Of a stretch of 64,000 nucleotides of DNA, positions 1 through 12,014 are shown piece after piece. The notes below the pieces were generated by a model. It ran no database searches, had not been told where the DNA came from, and was given only the letters and a program-made list of their open reading frames with translations. The stretch is from Lycorma delicatula. Taxonomy: Eukaryota > Arthropoda > Insecta > Hemiptera > Fulgoridae. The position numbers and the translations under genes are program-made. Positions within the stretch are counted from its first letter, which is position 1. The number at the start of each line of letters is the position of its first letter. The stretch lies in contig NC_134464.1 of NCBI RefSeq assembly GCF_047948215.1, positions 33,789,020 through 33,853,019 of the forward strand, written 5' to 3'.

Positions 1-312
1 TAAAAAAGGAAGAAAGGGAAAATGGAAAAGAGAAAAATGGGAAAACGGGGAAAAGGAAAAACGAGAAACGAAAATGGAAAGGGGAAAGAAGAAACAAGAA
101 AAGGGAAAGGATTGAAAGAAGAAGGGGAAGGGAAATAGGGGAAATATAAACGGGAAATAGGGAATGTAAAAAATGGAAAGGGGGAAATTGGATTGAAGTG
201 AAGGGGTGGTGGAAAGGAACGAGAATATGGAAATAGAGGAATAAGGAAATGGTGAAAGGAGGTAAAGGAAATGGGAAAATGTGAGAAAGAGTAAAAGGGA
301 AAAAGGGAAAGG
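1..312. repeat. GA-rich low-complexity tract
   Basis: Almost pure purine on the plus strand, built from irregular GGGAAAA/ATGGAAA-like words with no exact period. It ends where ordinary AT-rich sequence leads into the Helitron-like terminus at 441, so it may be the body of that element (inference). Its left edge lies outside the window. Confidence 0.75.
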
Positions 313-441
313 TTAAATTTTGTGAAATTCCGTAATTTTCATTTTGTTAATGTTTTATCAAACCTTCAATTGTGTTCATTTAATTTATATATCTATATAC
401 TCAAATCTAGCAAATGCGAAACATTGCCCGGGTCTGCTAGT
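313..441 (+). mobile_element. Helitron-like 3' terminus
   Basis: The sequence ends in CTAG at 437-440 followed by T. Ten bases before it is a short imperfect hairpin: GCAAATG at 410-416 pairs with CATTGC at 422-427 around a CGAAA loop. A hairpin about 10-12 nt upstream of a 3' CTRR, inserted before T, is the known layout of Helitron 3' ends. The GCCCGGGTCTGCTAGT ending also resembles insect Helitron termini I recall. The 5' TC end would lie left of the window. No coding capacity is seen here; a Helitron Rep remnant sits separately at 30.2-31.0 kb. Confidence 0.55.
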
Positions 442-1034
442 TGAAGATAAAAAAGTTAATTACAAATTCCATTTCCTATAAATAAATAATATAATGAAAA
501 AATAAAATAAATTATTATTCAGTTTTCTTTTTGTCATTACGCTTTACATACAATCTGTTTTCTACCCGCTTTGAAACCATAAGAAAATGGATTGACCAAT
601 TATAACATGAATGAAAACTATCCAATTATATTCTTCGTCCAATACATACATAAAAAGTTTTCTCCCGAGAACAACACCTAATGAGAGCGTACCAACACAA
701 TGTTAGATAACAAATAAAAGTAATAGATTAAAAGAATTAAAAACGTAATGAGATTTCAACAAGAATAAAAAGTGAGACAATAAGTAAGAGAGAAATCAGT
801 AATAGTAAGAAAATAGAATCAAACTTAACCGACATCAAAATGATCAATAATTAAGCAACGTTAATCTATAGTACGACTGCACATAACACAAATAATATTA
901 CTTAATGCACACATTCAAGTCGAATAATTTCGAATGATAGTAAAACCTTACTTATCACCATATAAATGTAATACGTAAAACCAACTACTATAACATAAAA
1001 ATCTAAGACAATAAATATAACATAGACGACAGTC

Positions 1035-2200
1035 TATCAAGAACAACTGACATCATATTTGTCGTCCCAGTCTATGGATTTGATATCCTGTCGTCATATA
1101 TCACCCATTCGTCATGAAGCCATTTTAGTCACCTAACGTCCTCATTATTCTCCAACAAATTCACCGCTAGACCGTTCACATGTGTATTTAGTCTAGTTAT
1201 GTAATCCTTGCTTACCCCATAGATTCCTCGCGAATATAAGGGATCCTTAGATAATCGTGGATCTCATTCGTTACGAACAGCGTCTCCGTTATGAATCTAA
1301 GTAATTTTTTTTGGAATCACTGGATGATCTATGTTGCTGTTATTGGAACCGGTAACACCAAACGGAATTTATAGTATACAATCCCCCAAACTGTACACCA
1401 TAGTTTCATATTGGTTTCGGGAATACCTTATATAGTAATAATTTATTTGATAGAGATAAATGAAATTTCCTACCCAGCAATTAGTAAATCCGCATAGACC
1501 TAACGGTTTAATTGCTTCTTTTTATATATATATATATATATATGATTCTTCAAGGTCATACAATGATGTAGATACAAACGCAGATATCATACAGTGTTTG
1601 TACCAGAAATATTAGTATTACTCAAGAGAATTCGAGGGCAACCTCATCATCTTAAAAATCACGTGATTTGACTTAGTAGGATTGACTCTTATCTTCTATT
1701 TACACATTCATCATTCATTTATAATAACCAATGCAGAGTACAGTTTACCTAAAACTAGAGCCGCTTTTCCAGAGTATTTATAAGTTTAGAAACCCAGAGT
1801 ACATGTTTCGCATTCCAGTCACCCCCCCTAACAATAAAGTGGCAACCTAGTAAGTTGAAGTACTCAGAATACATGTCATCCGTGATTGCGTGGCGAAGGG
1901 GACATTATATTGCTGAAAGTGTTGGGAGCCCAAGCCAGTCTAATATTTCAACCGAGATTGCTTGTATGTGGTTGGTCCTATATGGTGAAAAATGATGCTT
2001 ATTCCATTTTTCATCAAAAGCGCAAAAACCCCATGCGTCCAACCGTATTAAATAGCCTTGAATACTCAAGCAGTTGCGGTCAGTAACCTACGTTTCGAAA
2101 ATAAAGATCACATCTAGTATTTTGATTAGTTCCTCTAGTCAGTTCATAATGCCGTTTATGTTTCATGTCGCGATTCTCAAATGCTTCACCATCAGCAGAG
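1035..2200 (-). pseudogene. Jockey-type LINE ORF2 remnant, endonuclease joined to C-terminus
   Basis: The upstream part (about 2,190-1,550) reads as an APE-like endonuclease: LRIAT and NINGIMN near the start, CPLRHAITDDMYSEYFNLLG further in, and the signature GGDWNAKH near 1,805-1,826, where the Asp-Trp-Asn belongs to the active site. The downstream part (about 1,500-1,060) reads as the ORF2 C-terminus: LSNKLLLYKVFPKP, YGVQF, then IHDYLRIPYIREES and an LLENNEDVR-like end. The reverse transcriptase that should separate them is absent, and a (TA)n tract lies at the join near 1,530. The AT-rich stretch from about 1,030 down to about 500 fits its 3' UTR. Several stops and frameshifts are present. 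Similar C-termini occur at 59.9-60.6 and 62.4-63.2 kb. Confidence 0.65.
1523..1543. repeat. (TA)n microsatellite
   Basis: About ten TA units at the point where the Jockey endonuclease remnant meets the ORF2 C-terminal remnant. Confidence 0.9.
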
Positions 2201-2264
2201 CTTAGCAATCACTTTTTTCAGTAGACCTGTTAGCTTCATTAGAAACTCAATGTCAACGTCGACT

Positions 2265-3012
2265 TCTGAAATTTATCCTCTGTATAAGAATTATCAACTT
2301 TGGTACACACCACATCATCAGCAAATGATCAAGGAGATCAAATAATCGGAATAAAGAGTCAAATGGTTACCAGGAAGAGCATTCAATTCACAGCTGAATG
2401 GAATCAAGAAGTGTAAAATCCGTAGTATTATCCGAAACATCCTTTCATCATTTTTGATAAAAGTACTTCCTATATGATTGCATTATTTTATGACTAATTG
2501 AATAACCTTTGTATAAGCGTCTATGTCTTTCGAGATTATTTTCAGTTGTTTGCAATTAATTACATGCAAATGTAGTCGGATTTGGTCACTACTGTTTCTA
2601 AAAATTCTTAGACTTTTAATATGTCAGTGATATCATACAAGACTACTATTGGTGGGGGTTTAACATTCTCCTTCTATTTAGTGTGCTCTCTTCCATAAGA
2701 AAGTGTTCAAATTAATTAAAAAGTGTTAAGTCATTAAGGACCGTTTGCGACACCCTTGGTGTGCGCAAAGTTGGTACAGTTTGCCATGGTATATTGTCTG
2801 TTTGGGGACTCACAATATCATCATTTTCCCCTTCAATCCCTGAGTTAGCACTAATACTATCAACAATATCGCCCCTAACAATCTGCCACATGTTGCTTTC
2901 CAGGGGTCTCTGCTTAAAGTCATTATTGATCCTCGTTTCCTGTTCCGAAAATTACTGTCTACAAGCATCGTAACGCCGTCGTCATTATGAACAGCAAGCA
3001 GTTGTTCCATAA
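2265..3012 (-). pseudogene. Jockey-type LINE ORF1 (gag-like) remnant
   Basis: Minus-strand translation, stitched across stops and frameshifts, resembles Jockey-clade ORF1. A 66-codon open stretch starts near 3010 (MEQLLAVHNDDGV), followed in another frame by an acidic segment. Near 2,480-2,640 comes a block starting PPIVVLYDITDI and running through VKII and YTKVIQLV. That matches the layout of the PRE/C2HC region upstream of zinc knuckles in Jockey ORF1 proteins, which bind element RNA. I could not find the zinc knuckles themselves. It lies directly upstream of the ORF2 remnant on the same strand, as expected for one element. Many stops show it is dead. Family call by eye. Confidence 0.45.
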
Positions 3013-3236
3013 CGCTACAGGCAATCTGTTATCTAGGTTAGGTTAATTAATTATTGTGGATGAAAAATCTTTTAATAAAATCTAATGGGTTATTTTTTTC
3101 ATAATTCGACAAAACTCGCGATAAATGGTCTCATATGAATAATCTATATTGAATTTTTCTTGATTACTTACTAAACTACTAACAATGTATGATATCACTA
3201 AATTAAAAAAAAATTATTAATAATAATATTGTAAAT

Positions 3237-3393
3237 TTTCCGAAGTTCGCAGTGGAATGGTAGAGTCTCAGTCATCCATCCTGAGGTCCCGAGTTCAAAT
3301 AATAGTCAGGCATGCATTTTTCATATCCTACAAATTTCTTTTCTCAGACGGCAAAATGACCAAACCAGTTGATGTTTGTCATTACAAAAAAAA
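3237..3393 (+). mobile_element. tRNA-derived SINE, family 1 (decayed)
   Basis: It starts with a tRNA-like head: GTGGAATGGTAGAGTCTCAG (A-box region), then TCATCC, GAGGTCCCGAGTTCAAAT (B-box region), GTCAGGCATGCATTTTTCAT and a poly-A stretch at 3385-3393. The same order is seen, better preserved, at 22.83, 32.43 and 61.7 kb. It is a non-coding retroposon whose internal Pol III promoter is now degenerate. Confidence 0.7.
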
Positions 3394-3399
3394 AATTGC

Positions 3400-5002
3400 T
3401 GCGCGAGAAGACTGACATTTCGTTATTTTATTTTGTTTCTAAATTCCATCTTGTATCATCATAACAAACTACGTCTTTTATCACTGATTCATTTTCCGAC
3501 TTAATTTCATATTTATTTGGTCATTTCCGTTAACCTTCATTCCTTATATAATTTTTGGTTATTTTCCATTCAAGTTAAACTTAAATCTTTTCAAATCGGT
3601 TTGTTTAAAAAAAAATTCTATTGTAAAATGATCTTATATCTTATATATTGTAAAATGATATATTTTATTATATTCAAAAGATTACTTACTGATAATGTAA
3701 AGTAATTATGGTGATGCTATATCGAGCAAAGATATACCAATTAATCCAGAGTTAATCTAAGGTGGAATGATAATTTGTCCCTTGGATGAGTCTTGAAGGT
3801 GCTCTTTGAGTGGGCGTATCTGTTTCACAACTCCTTTTCCCTATGAGTAATCTTCTTTTTTTTTTAATAATTATTTTAGGTTCTATTGAGTATATATTAG
3901 ATTTCTGATAGCATTGTTGGCATACCTATCCCAAAGATATTAGGATATATGAAATGGCGGTTATGGCAATCTGTGGAAAAGTCCAAAGATGCTTATTCAT
4001 ATCTAGTGGTTGTCCAATAAGTCTTAATCTGAAGTATTAACTGGGTATATCTGGGTCTCTTTAGTTCTAAAAATAAAATACTCAATTACGTGGATACTTT
4101 ATATATTATACTTATTCGATAGGACTTTTATTTATTAAACACCAACCACATACCTACTCAAGTCTTCTTACACAAGTCCATCAGGCTTTTAGACCAAATT
4201 TTCTGATAAAATTAACGGATATATAAATCAAGTTATAATAATCTCTTCCAGTAAATTTAACAAAAAAAAGGATTTGAGATCAATTAAGGATTCATACGTC
4301 ATTAAGCAGACAACTTACTTTAAAACAATTAATTCATCCCTACATATATTAGTTGGGAATCTGAAATAACAGTCATCAACACTCTTGAGTCTACCGCAGA
4401 GATAATTATTATTATATTTGATTTAATATTTAATATAGATTTAATCGTATGTTCAAAATTGGAACTGAGAAAAAAAAAATTAAAAAATTTCCTTTTAATA
4501 ATAACAAAAAAGAATTTTAACATAATTAAAATAATATAGTAATTTTAGAAATTTAGTATATTTAAATTTTTTTTTTTACAAATAAGGTATAAAACTCATT
4601 ACTCTACTCTAAAATGATACTGGATTCATCTACCTATTAAAAAAAAAATATATAGATTTATTTGTAAACTATAAATAATTTCTCTACTTTGAAATAAAGA
4701 GTAACATTTAAAGTAATAGAAGCCAAAGATATGTTGTTTTATGAAGGATACCATCCACATTACCACTCTTTTTTCTCTTTACTACACAGATAAATCCAAA
4801 TACAAAAATCCTACTGATAATCATTTAAATTATAGCATGTAAAACTATGAATATAAAACCCCCATTTTGTTGTACCCAAAAAATATATTTGTTAATTAAA
4901 TTTATTTTATACGAAAAAAATTTTACTCATCAGCAACAACTGTTCCAAAAGAAACATTTTTTTAAATTTCTATACAGAATGTATATTAGAATAATTAGTT
5001 CC

Positions 5003-5034
<32 letters not shown>

Positions 5035-6085
5035 TTGTAAAATTTATTAATTTCCTTTTATTTCTTGTTCAAAAAAAAATTCTTCTACACCTACACTTTT
5101 GTGGAATACATGAAACAAACCTTATTTTTTTAATATTACTCAATGTAAAAAAAAAATCATATCTATTTCATACTTATTCCACTAATTTTTATTCGGGAAG
5201 TACAGTCTTTAAAAATAAAAATAAAAAAACTTTTGCTCCCATTAGTCGTAATCTTATTACTCCAAAATTAATGCGGTATAATTTTTGTCTTACTAATCAT
5301 CATATTAAAAAAATTTGTTACAACTCGTTGTTCCGTTTTTAATCCATTTTGCAAAATCAAAAAACCTCCAAGAACCTAAAACACATCTTTACTAGATACT
5401 GAATAAAGATATCGCGGCTTTTCAGAAACTTTTTTCCACACCTGTGGGAAAACCTAACTCCTCGTATTAAGCAGTAGCGGCAACTGTCTTAAAACTTTCC
5501 AATCATACCCAGTATTCTACAAAACAACGGCATTATTATAATTAAATTAAATTTAACAAAAATATATTTATATTTTTTTTAAATGTTTAACAGTGTCTAC
5601 TTAATTTATTAGTTAATAAAATCGTAACAAATCACATATATTGTTCTAACATTAGTTACATTTTTTTAATCTAAGTAATATTTACTTACGAACTAAAAGT
5701 TTATAAAAATATGTAAAATATTACCTTGAAGGTTTTTAAAATTTTTTAAAATTGCTTCAGTTGTTTTCTTGACTTACCTGTAAAAATACACAATACATGT
5801 ACTCCATGAATTATGAAAATATATAACTAATAATAAAATTAATAATAATAGCTAGGGAGTGCGGCCCGTCCCAGTAGATCAATTAGGTGTCAAATTATGA
5901 CAAATTTCGTGCTTCCAACATTTTTCTTACCATGTTGTAATATATGCATCCATTAGGTCTCGAGTAATTGCAATATTTGTGCTTTCAGCATTTTTCTTGG
6001 AATTTATAACTTAGGAAGGTAAGTAATATAATAAAATACTCGTATATCTAAAGTTGGTATAATTTTTCTACCTCAAATTAAAAAA
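3400..6085. other. AT-rich stretch without recognised genes
   Basis: Very AT-rich, many A or T runs and dense stops in all frames. It contains a 28-base A run (5004-5031) and a slightly GC-richer patch near 5,850-5,890. No domain, tRNA-like box or paired repeat was recognised. Confidence 0.7.
5004..5031 (+). repeat. (A)28 homopolymer
   Basis: Uninterrupted run of 28 A. It could be an old retroposon tail, but no element body is recognisable upstream. Confidence 0.95.
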
Positions 6086-6562
6086 AATCTGATATGTGTA
6101 CCACATGACTTTCTTGTACGCTTATTAATTTACATACATTTTTATATATTTATATTTTTTTATACATTTTTTTATTATTTATTGTAATTTTTTTTTTACA
6201 ATCAGAAGTTAATAATTATTAATAGATCGATATAATTAGATTTAAAAAAAGAAATGAAGTCGCATTCGAACCGATGTGCATTGCCGTTGATCCAAATATT
6301 TTTTTAATTAAAATGTTGTTGGGCTATAATTCTGGAACCAATAAAAATAAGTACCACTAATGATATATCGTTGAAAAGCTCTCAATGTGGGCGTATTACT
6401 GCAGATAAAAAAAGTTCAGAATCAAAATTTGTTTAGATTTTGGGCTTTTTTGGACACGTTTGGTTTTGCAATCAATAGGGTGGGGAGGTGCACAACTAGA
6501 TGTTAGAACAGTCCTAAATCCAAAATTTTAACATTTTACGGCTAATCGTTTCTGAGTTCAAC
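6086..6562 (+). repeat. Unclassified dispersed repeat C, copy 1
   Basis: Shares a long series of blocks, in the same order, with 18,556-18,765 and 19,270-19,790: CTTGTACGCTTATTAATTTA; an A/T region ending TTAATAATTATTAATA; GAAGTCGCATTCGAACC; ATAATTCTGGAACCAA; AAGTACCACTAATGATA; GGGAGGTGCACAACTA; and CGGCTAATCGTTT. It is non-coding. On the minus strand GGTTCGAATGC resembles a Pol III B box, which might mark a tRNA-derived segment (inference). No terminal repeats were found. Confidence 0.75.
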
Positions 6563-8070
6563 GATTTCGGACTTTCTTCATAGTAGTGCCACGTCCTTTT
6601 TTAAGTCAAATTTATGGCGGCCAGAAATGTTTTCTTACCGGCATCGCCAATATGAATTAAAAATACGGAGAAAATACCATCAATTCCTTCCGATTTTTTC
6701 TTTTTTGTCTACAAGGGAGCACTCTCCAACTCAGCAATAGTAAAGGGTGCAACAGACAGCTTCTGAGTTTTCTTGTCCAAGCACGAGGGCAATGGACGTT
6801 AGTGTCAATGTGAGATTTTAGTGACACGTGACATTCAAAAAATTAGAAAAATATCTTAAAATCCTTACTATAAAAAAAATTAGTTTAAGGCAATTATAAA
6901 AATTTACAAACACTTCAAACTCTAATAAGTTTCCTAAATAAAAAATATAAAAGTAAGCGATTTATTATATAAATTTATGGAAAACTAATCACATAACCAT
7001 CCGATTAAAAACAAACATTTTTACTTCACACTTTACCAATTAAATATGTGTAGTTAGAAAATTAGATGTTACTGAGTGATTAAACATAAAAAATTACTTA
7101 AATATTTCAAAAATTAATCGAGATAAAATCCTCTGTTATAAAAAAAAATTAAAGAGGAATTAATCTGTACACGTATAAAATGAAGAAAACATATATAGGT
7201 ACATACTAAAAGAAAAAATTAAATTTATGTTTTCAGTTAGTGTTACGTGCTTTATATTTAATATAGTTTTGTTGTTTTTTTATTTCTATCCAATTCTTTT
7301 TTAAAAGATATTCATAAAATTAGTACAAAAGAACAGAAAAGAAAACCGATCTCATAGAATAGAGAATAATATAAGTTCATACACACTAAGAAGTTTTTTA
7401 ATACAATTTTGTTTTTTTTTTTTTGATCAGATAACAAAAAGAGAAAGAGTTGAATGAATTTGTAGAAATATGATGGTGAAAAAGAAGTTCTTTTCCAGTG
7501 ACAAATGAACTAAGAGAAGAGCTTGTCGGAAAAGAAAGGAGAAAGAAGAAGTATAATGGATGGAAATGAATGAGAATAAGAAGTACACTTTGAATAAATG
7601 TTTAAATAAACTTGATGAAGTGTTTTTTATAAGAAAAACTTTTCAGGAGGTTCTAATTTAGAATTGCTTGAAGAGGAAAATCCTTTGTAAATGTAATAAA
7701 GTTAACTTTTCGGACAAATTAAGCAATTGAAAGAATTATTAATAGTTCTATGCTTTATTGAACAATGTTATTTTAAGGACTTATTTTTGTTTTAATAATA
7801 CAAATAAATAAGTAGAATATTTTATTATATATAAACGTATATGAGTGTAACCTTCTTTTCTAATTTTTTTTTACCGACTTACCCAAGAAAACTACGTTAT
7901 TACTTTTGGTGGCATGGCGAAAGAGAGGAGGGGAGTGAAAAGAAATTTTTTTTACGTTTTTAGTGTGAGGAGTACAAAAATTCCATTTACTTAAATTGTG
8001 GTTTCCTCATATATTTATTTATAGTATTATGTACAAACTTTTGTGGCTTGAAAATCTCCAAAACTACTAC
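6563..8070. other. AT-rich stretch without recognised genes
   Basis: AT-rich with a purine-rich patch near 7,430-7,600. No coding motif or repeat partner was seen within the window. Confidence 0.65.
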
Positions 8071-8074
8071 ATCA

Positions 8075-8339
8075 ATTTCATTGAAAGTTAGCTATGCTCA
8101 TCCTGACCCCCATAGGAAAAGATGCTTGCCTTGTCACGATTCCGGTCGCCACATCAACTCTCCGTTCTTTGCCTTGATGAGCTATGCTAGAGGTCGTCTT
8201 TTAGACCCTCTAAATTTGATAAAACAACATAGTCATCAATTTGACTTCTGTCAGCACCGGTGGCACCGATGCACATACCTCGGCAGATATTTCCATCATT
8301 GTATTTAAACAACCAGCTAACGCACTCGAATGGCCTCTT
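8075..8339 (-). pseudogene. Possible R1-type reverse transcriptase remnant
   Basis: A GC-richer block that continues at 8,632-8,710 beyond an inserted retroposon. The minus strand reads LNTMMEISAEVCASV and VLTEVKLMTML, which loosely fits the stretch just after the catalytic YADD in R1-clade reverse transcriptases (an EIxxWCxSxGLxLxxxKT-like pattern). No YADD was found and the match is weak, so this may instead be unrelated non-coding repeat. Confidence 0.2.
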
Positions 8340-8355
8340 TCAACCACGACCACCT

Positions 8356-8631
8356 TCTTCTTTTTTTTTTTTTTCAACCTACTCCCCTGGGCCGGTCCGA
8401 CTGGTTGGTATTGCGCCACCCAGGGGAGTGTCTGGTAAACTCTAACGAGCCCCTCCGCCTACCGGCTGAACGTCCGGCATGGCAGGTCGGCTCGCCGGTG
8501 TCAGCTCTTTTTAGTGATTTTCTGTTTGCCCATTTGGAAACCACGACATACCTCGAATAGCCGTAACGTGGCACCGGGTCTTTTCTTACTCTTCTTCTTC
8601 ATCGGAACCTATCTAAACCCTAAACCCTATC
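8356..8631 (-). mobile_element. GC-rich short retroposon with poly-A tail and 16-bp target-site duplication
   Basis: Exact 16-bp direct repeats TCAACCACGACCACCT at 8340-8355 and 8632-8647 bracket this 276-bp insert. On the minus strand it ends in a long A run (T run at 8361-8374 on plus), the mark of LINE-driven retroposition. Just before the tail is a hairpin: ACTCCCCTGGG (8381-8391) pairs perfectly with CCCAGGGGAGT (8419-8429). The body is GC-rich and non-coding, with no tRNA boxes that I can see. Its 5' end carries CTAAACCCTAAACCCT. It may be related to the inserts at 56.3 and 63.8 kb. Confidence 0.75.
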
Positions 8632-9159
8632 TCAACCACGACCACCTACCATAACTTACCTACACTATCAAATTAACCGATTCGCGGAAGCGCAATCCCT
8701 GCGCCTTCCTCTGTCATCGTAGATTTCACACAAAACCTCTTCCTATGTCTAATTTCAATTAGACTATGCACTCAGATCATTACTTGATTGAGTCTTTAAA
8801 AACCAAAAATACTATCCTTATACCAAAAAAATAAGTGTTGATCGTAATAACGAAAATTTTGTCCTACAATTCAATTAACTCAAAGTCCTTTTGATTTACT
8901 TAAAAATCAAGAAACAGATTCACAAATTTAATAAGCCTTTAATGAAAATATAGCCTTTCTCTCTGCTTTGGTCAGCTTCTGGGAACAAAGTCAATGCCTA
9001 CACCCTCCCACACAGGAACTGTATCACAGAGTTATCCATTTTTATCCTAACAGCGAACATCTCACTTAACCGGGGCTCGATGCCAAAACATCTATCTTGA
9101 CGAAGTATCCAGGCGGGCCCCTAGCCATCCGAGTTTCTATTTTATCTATACATCTATAA

Positions 9160-9520
9160 CAGCATCAGACCTCTTTATTTAGCCATCCTCCGTAGGCTAA
9201 GAATCTAAGAAAGCCGGCAACTACGTTCCGTTCCATCTCGGTTTTCCAATTAACTTGCAGATCAAAATCACAACTGATTCTCGTAAGCTCTCTAGCTACT
9301 TTGGTACGTTCAGCTTCGTAACTAAAGCAGACATATAAGATATGGCGTACATCATCAATTGCTCTACACTTCGACAAAGACTGAATTGATAAAACCAAAT
9401 CTGGTCAAACGTTTTAGAAAAACACCACGTCCAGAAAGAAACTGTAATACGTGTATACCGATTTGGAGGAAATCCACCTATGTTGTAGTAGTGTATCTGT
9501 AAGTTGTGCAAGTGAAAATT
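9160..9520 (-). pseudogene. R1-clade LINE ORF2 C-terminal remnant
   Basis: Two overlapping minus-strand frames, joined by a frameshift near 9,360, give FLSGRGVFLKRLTRFGF, then CRAIDDVRHILYVC with the C-x5-D-x2-H-x4-C spacing typical of the ORF2 tail, then a helical segment with LTRISCDFD and FLRFLAYGGW. This layout is known from R1-type LINE C-termini. The sequence from about 9,150 down to about 8,950 may be its 3' UTR. The reverse transcriptase is not adjacent on the expected side, so the copy is 5'-truncated. Confidence 0.55.
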
Positions 9521-9529
9521 GGATGAGTA

Positions 9530-12010
9530 GTTCTTGATTTACGCTCAATTTAAGGTCGAAAAAGTTTTAGCGGAGCAAGTTAGTAAGTATGTAACTTCAT
9601 ATTACATATAACATGTTTTCAAAAAACAAAAAGTTGATCTTCTTGCGTCGAATTGCACAAATTTTTTTTCTTTTACTAATACTCTTTTATTTTCTCTCTT
9701 TTTTATATTTTTGCTTGTATTTAAAATTCTGGTTAAGTGGAAAAGAGAAATTTAACTTCTTTATATAAATAAAGGAATTCATTAATTTTTTTCTATATTT
9801 TATTTGTGGTAATTTTGTTTTCAATAAAGAATATATTATTCATTTATTTAAGTAAATCAACTAACATTATTATTATTATTATTATTCTAAAAAAACTGTC
9901 GAATTAAACTAAAAAACGAAAGATAAATATGCATTTTGATTTTTAAAACAATTATAATCAATAATTTAGAAAAGAAAGTAATTTTCAATCTTTATAAAAA
10001 TCTATGAAAACTTTTGTTACTACCCGACTCAAGGTATATAACACGACATCGTCTGCTATATTAGAATTTGTATTGCTAAATAATGTAGAGAAATTATGGT
10101 ATATATTGTTCTCGCTTATATTCTGTACTGAGAAATTCCACAATACAGGACCGTTGAATGTGTCAATTCTCTAACAATTTACAAGAAAAAAAACTAAGTG
10201 GCTATTTCACGTTGGATGTGACACTGCACTAAACCTCTTTTCGTCGATTTAGAGAAAATGAATAGGCCATGTTTTGTGCGTGTGTGTGTGTATCATACAT
10301 GTTCTGTAGCATGATAAAAATCACACCTGTCACATCAATCCATATTCATATCCATAGATATTGTATTGCTCCATATACTTGTTCTATGTAAATAAAATAA
10401 TTTAACCCCAAACTTCTATGTATTTCTTATCTTTACTTCCTACTCAGTTATGAAAATTTATCTTAAATATACTTAGCATACCTCAATTAAACTTTTTCTT
10501 TTATCTTGGTTCATAGTATTTATTTTAGTTTAGTTTGCATTTTGTGATTTTTTTTATTATATAAAAAAAATGTTTTGTAATGTACGAGTATTTTGAGGAC
10601 TCGGTTACCCTTACACACAGAGAATCCTGTGGGGAACCTACACTTTAAACAAAGTTTGATTTTTATAATTAATAAATTGAATAAAATAACATAAATACAA
10701 ATATAAATTTAAAAAAATTAAAATAAAAAACTCACTTAAAATGCGCTTCATAAAAATAAGTTTTTTATATTTATAAAAAAAAACTAACAAAAAAAATATA
10801 ACCTCAATACCAAAATCAAAACCGAAACACTCATCACGCTATATTTTAATCCCCTCATATGAATTAGATGGCTTTATTATCAAACTGTATGAAATATTTC
10901 AGCCAGGAGGTTAGATTTTTAGATTATCTTATTTTAGAGATTTAGATCATTAAAAAGAAAATTTTCTTCCTAGCAAGATAGAAACGGGTAAAATCATTAA
11001 CAGATCCGATCAAATCCAATATTTATTGTTGTATATGAAATAATTTTCATCTGTTTACTTTCTATATATTTTTTTTTTAAATTATAATCATATAGCCTAA
11101 AAACCATAATTTTTTTTATAAATAATGCTTAAATTTATGACGTCAACGTAAAATAAGAAAGCTATTACTTAATAAAAAAAATTATATTATAAGTGAACAT
11201 TTTATCAACTGAATATTAATTTTTTTTTATATTCATTATACAGATTTAATTTTTTTATAATTTGATTGTTTTTTTATTTAAAATATTATGGACCTAAAAT
11301 AATATAGAAAAATCAGAAACGTTGCTGTTTATGAAAACAAAATCCGTATGAAAGAAAGCTAAAAAATCAATAAACATGTATTCTGATAAAAAAAAAAAAT
11401 GAAAAGGAATGAAGAAAAACGACGTTGTAAACAGCAGCGAGCTGAGATAAAATCGACAGGAATGCAGGAATATATATTATTAAATAATTTTCTTGAATTT
11501 TATCGTGAAAATAATTTGCTTTATCACTACGCTTGAAAAAACAAATACTAACGATCTATAACGACAAAAAAATGAAAAATATGTTCAAATCATTTATGAG
11601 AATAATATAATTTTTTGTTTAAAAATATTTCAAATTAATTTATCGGGAAGAATCCTATATGATCAAATTATAACAAGAAATAAGTTTTTCAATATAAAAA
11701 AATAAATCGATAATAATATGACACTATTAAAATCTTTGTCATTAATACATTAAATATATTATCTAGTAATCAAAAAATAATCATAAAATGTTAGTGTAAA
11801 AATATTTAATTTTTAATATTGTTTTGCTAACACACTGTCATTTCAATTTAATTTTATTATTGTAAAAAGATAGATTATTTTATATTAAAAAAAAAAAAAA
11901 AAACTGGTAAAGTATTGCCTTACTTTCCCGGCTATTAATAATAAAAATTATTATTTTTATACGAAGATAATATGTCAAGATTTATTGATTTCTGAAGACA
12001 GCTAGATACA
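9530..12010. other. AT-rich stretch without recognised genes
   Basis: Contains an (ATT)n run near 9,869-9,886, a short (GT)n near 10,277-10,291 and an A run near 11,888-11,902. Otherwise featureless AT-rich DNA with dense stops. Confidence 0.7.
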
Positions 12011-12014
12011 ATAA

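Noticed and set aside
4004..4150. Possible TIR element (GGTTGTCCAATAAGTC ... AGGACTTTTATTTATTAAACACC)
   Set aside because: The inverted match is patchy and short; indistinguishable from chance in AT-rich DNA.
5004..5031. A28 run as the tail of a retroposon
   Set aside because: No element body or target duplication could be defined around it.
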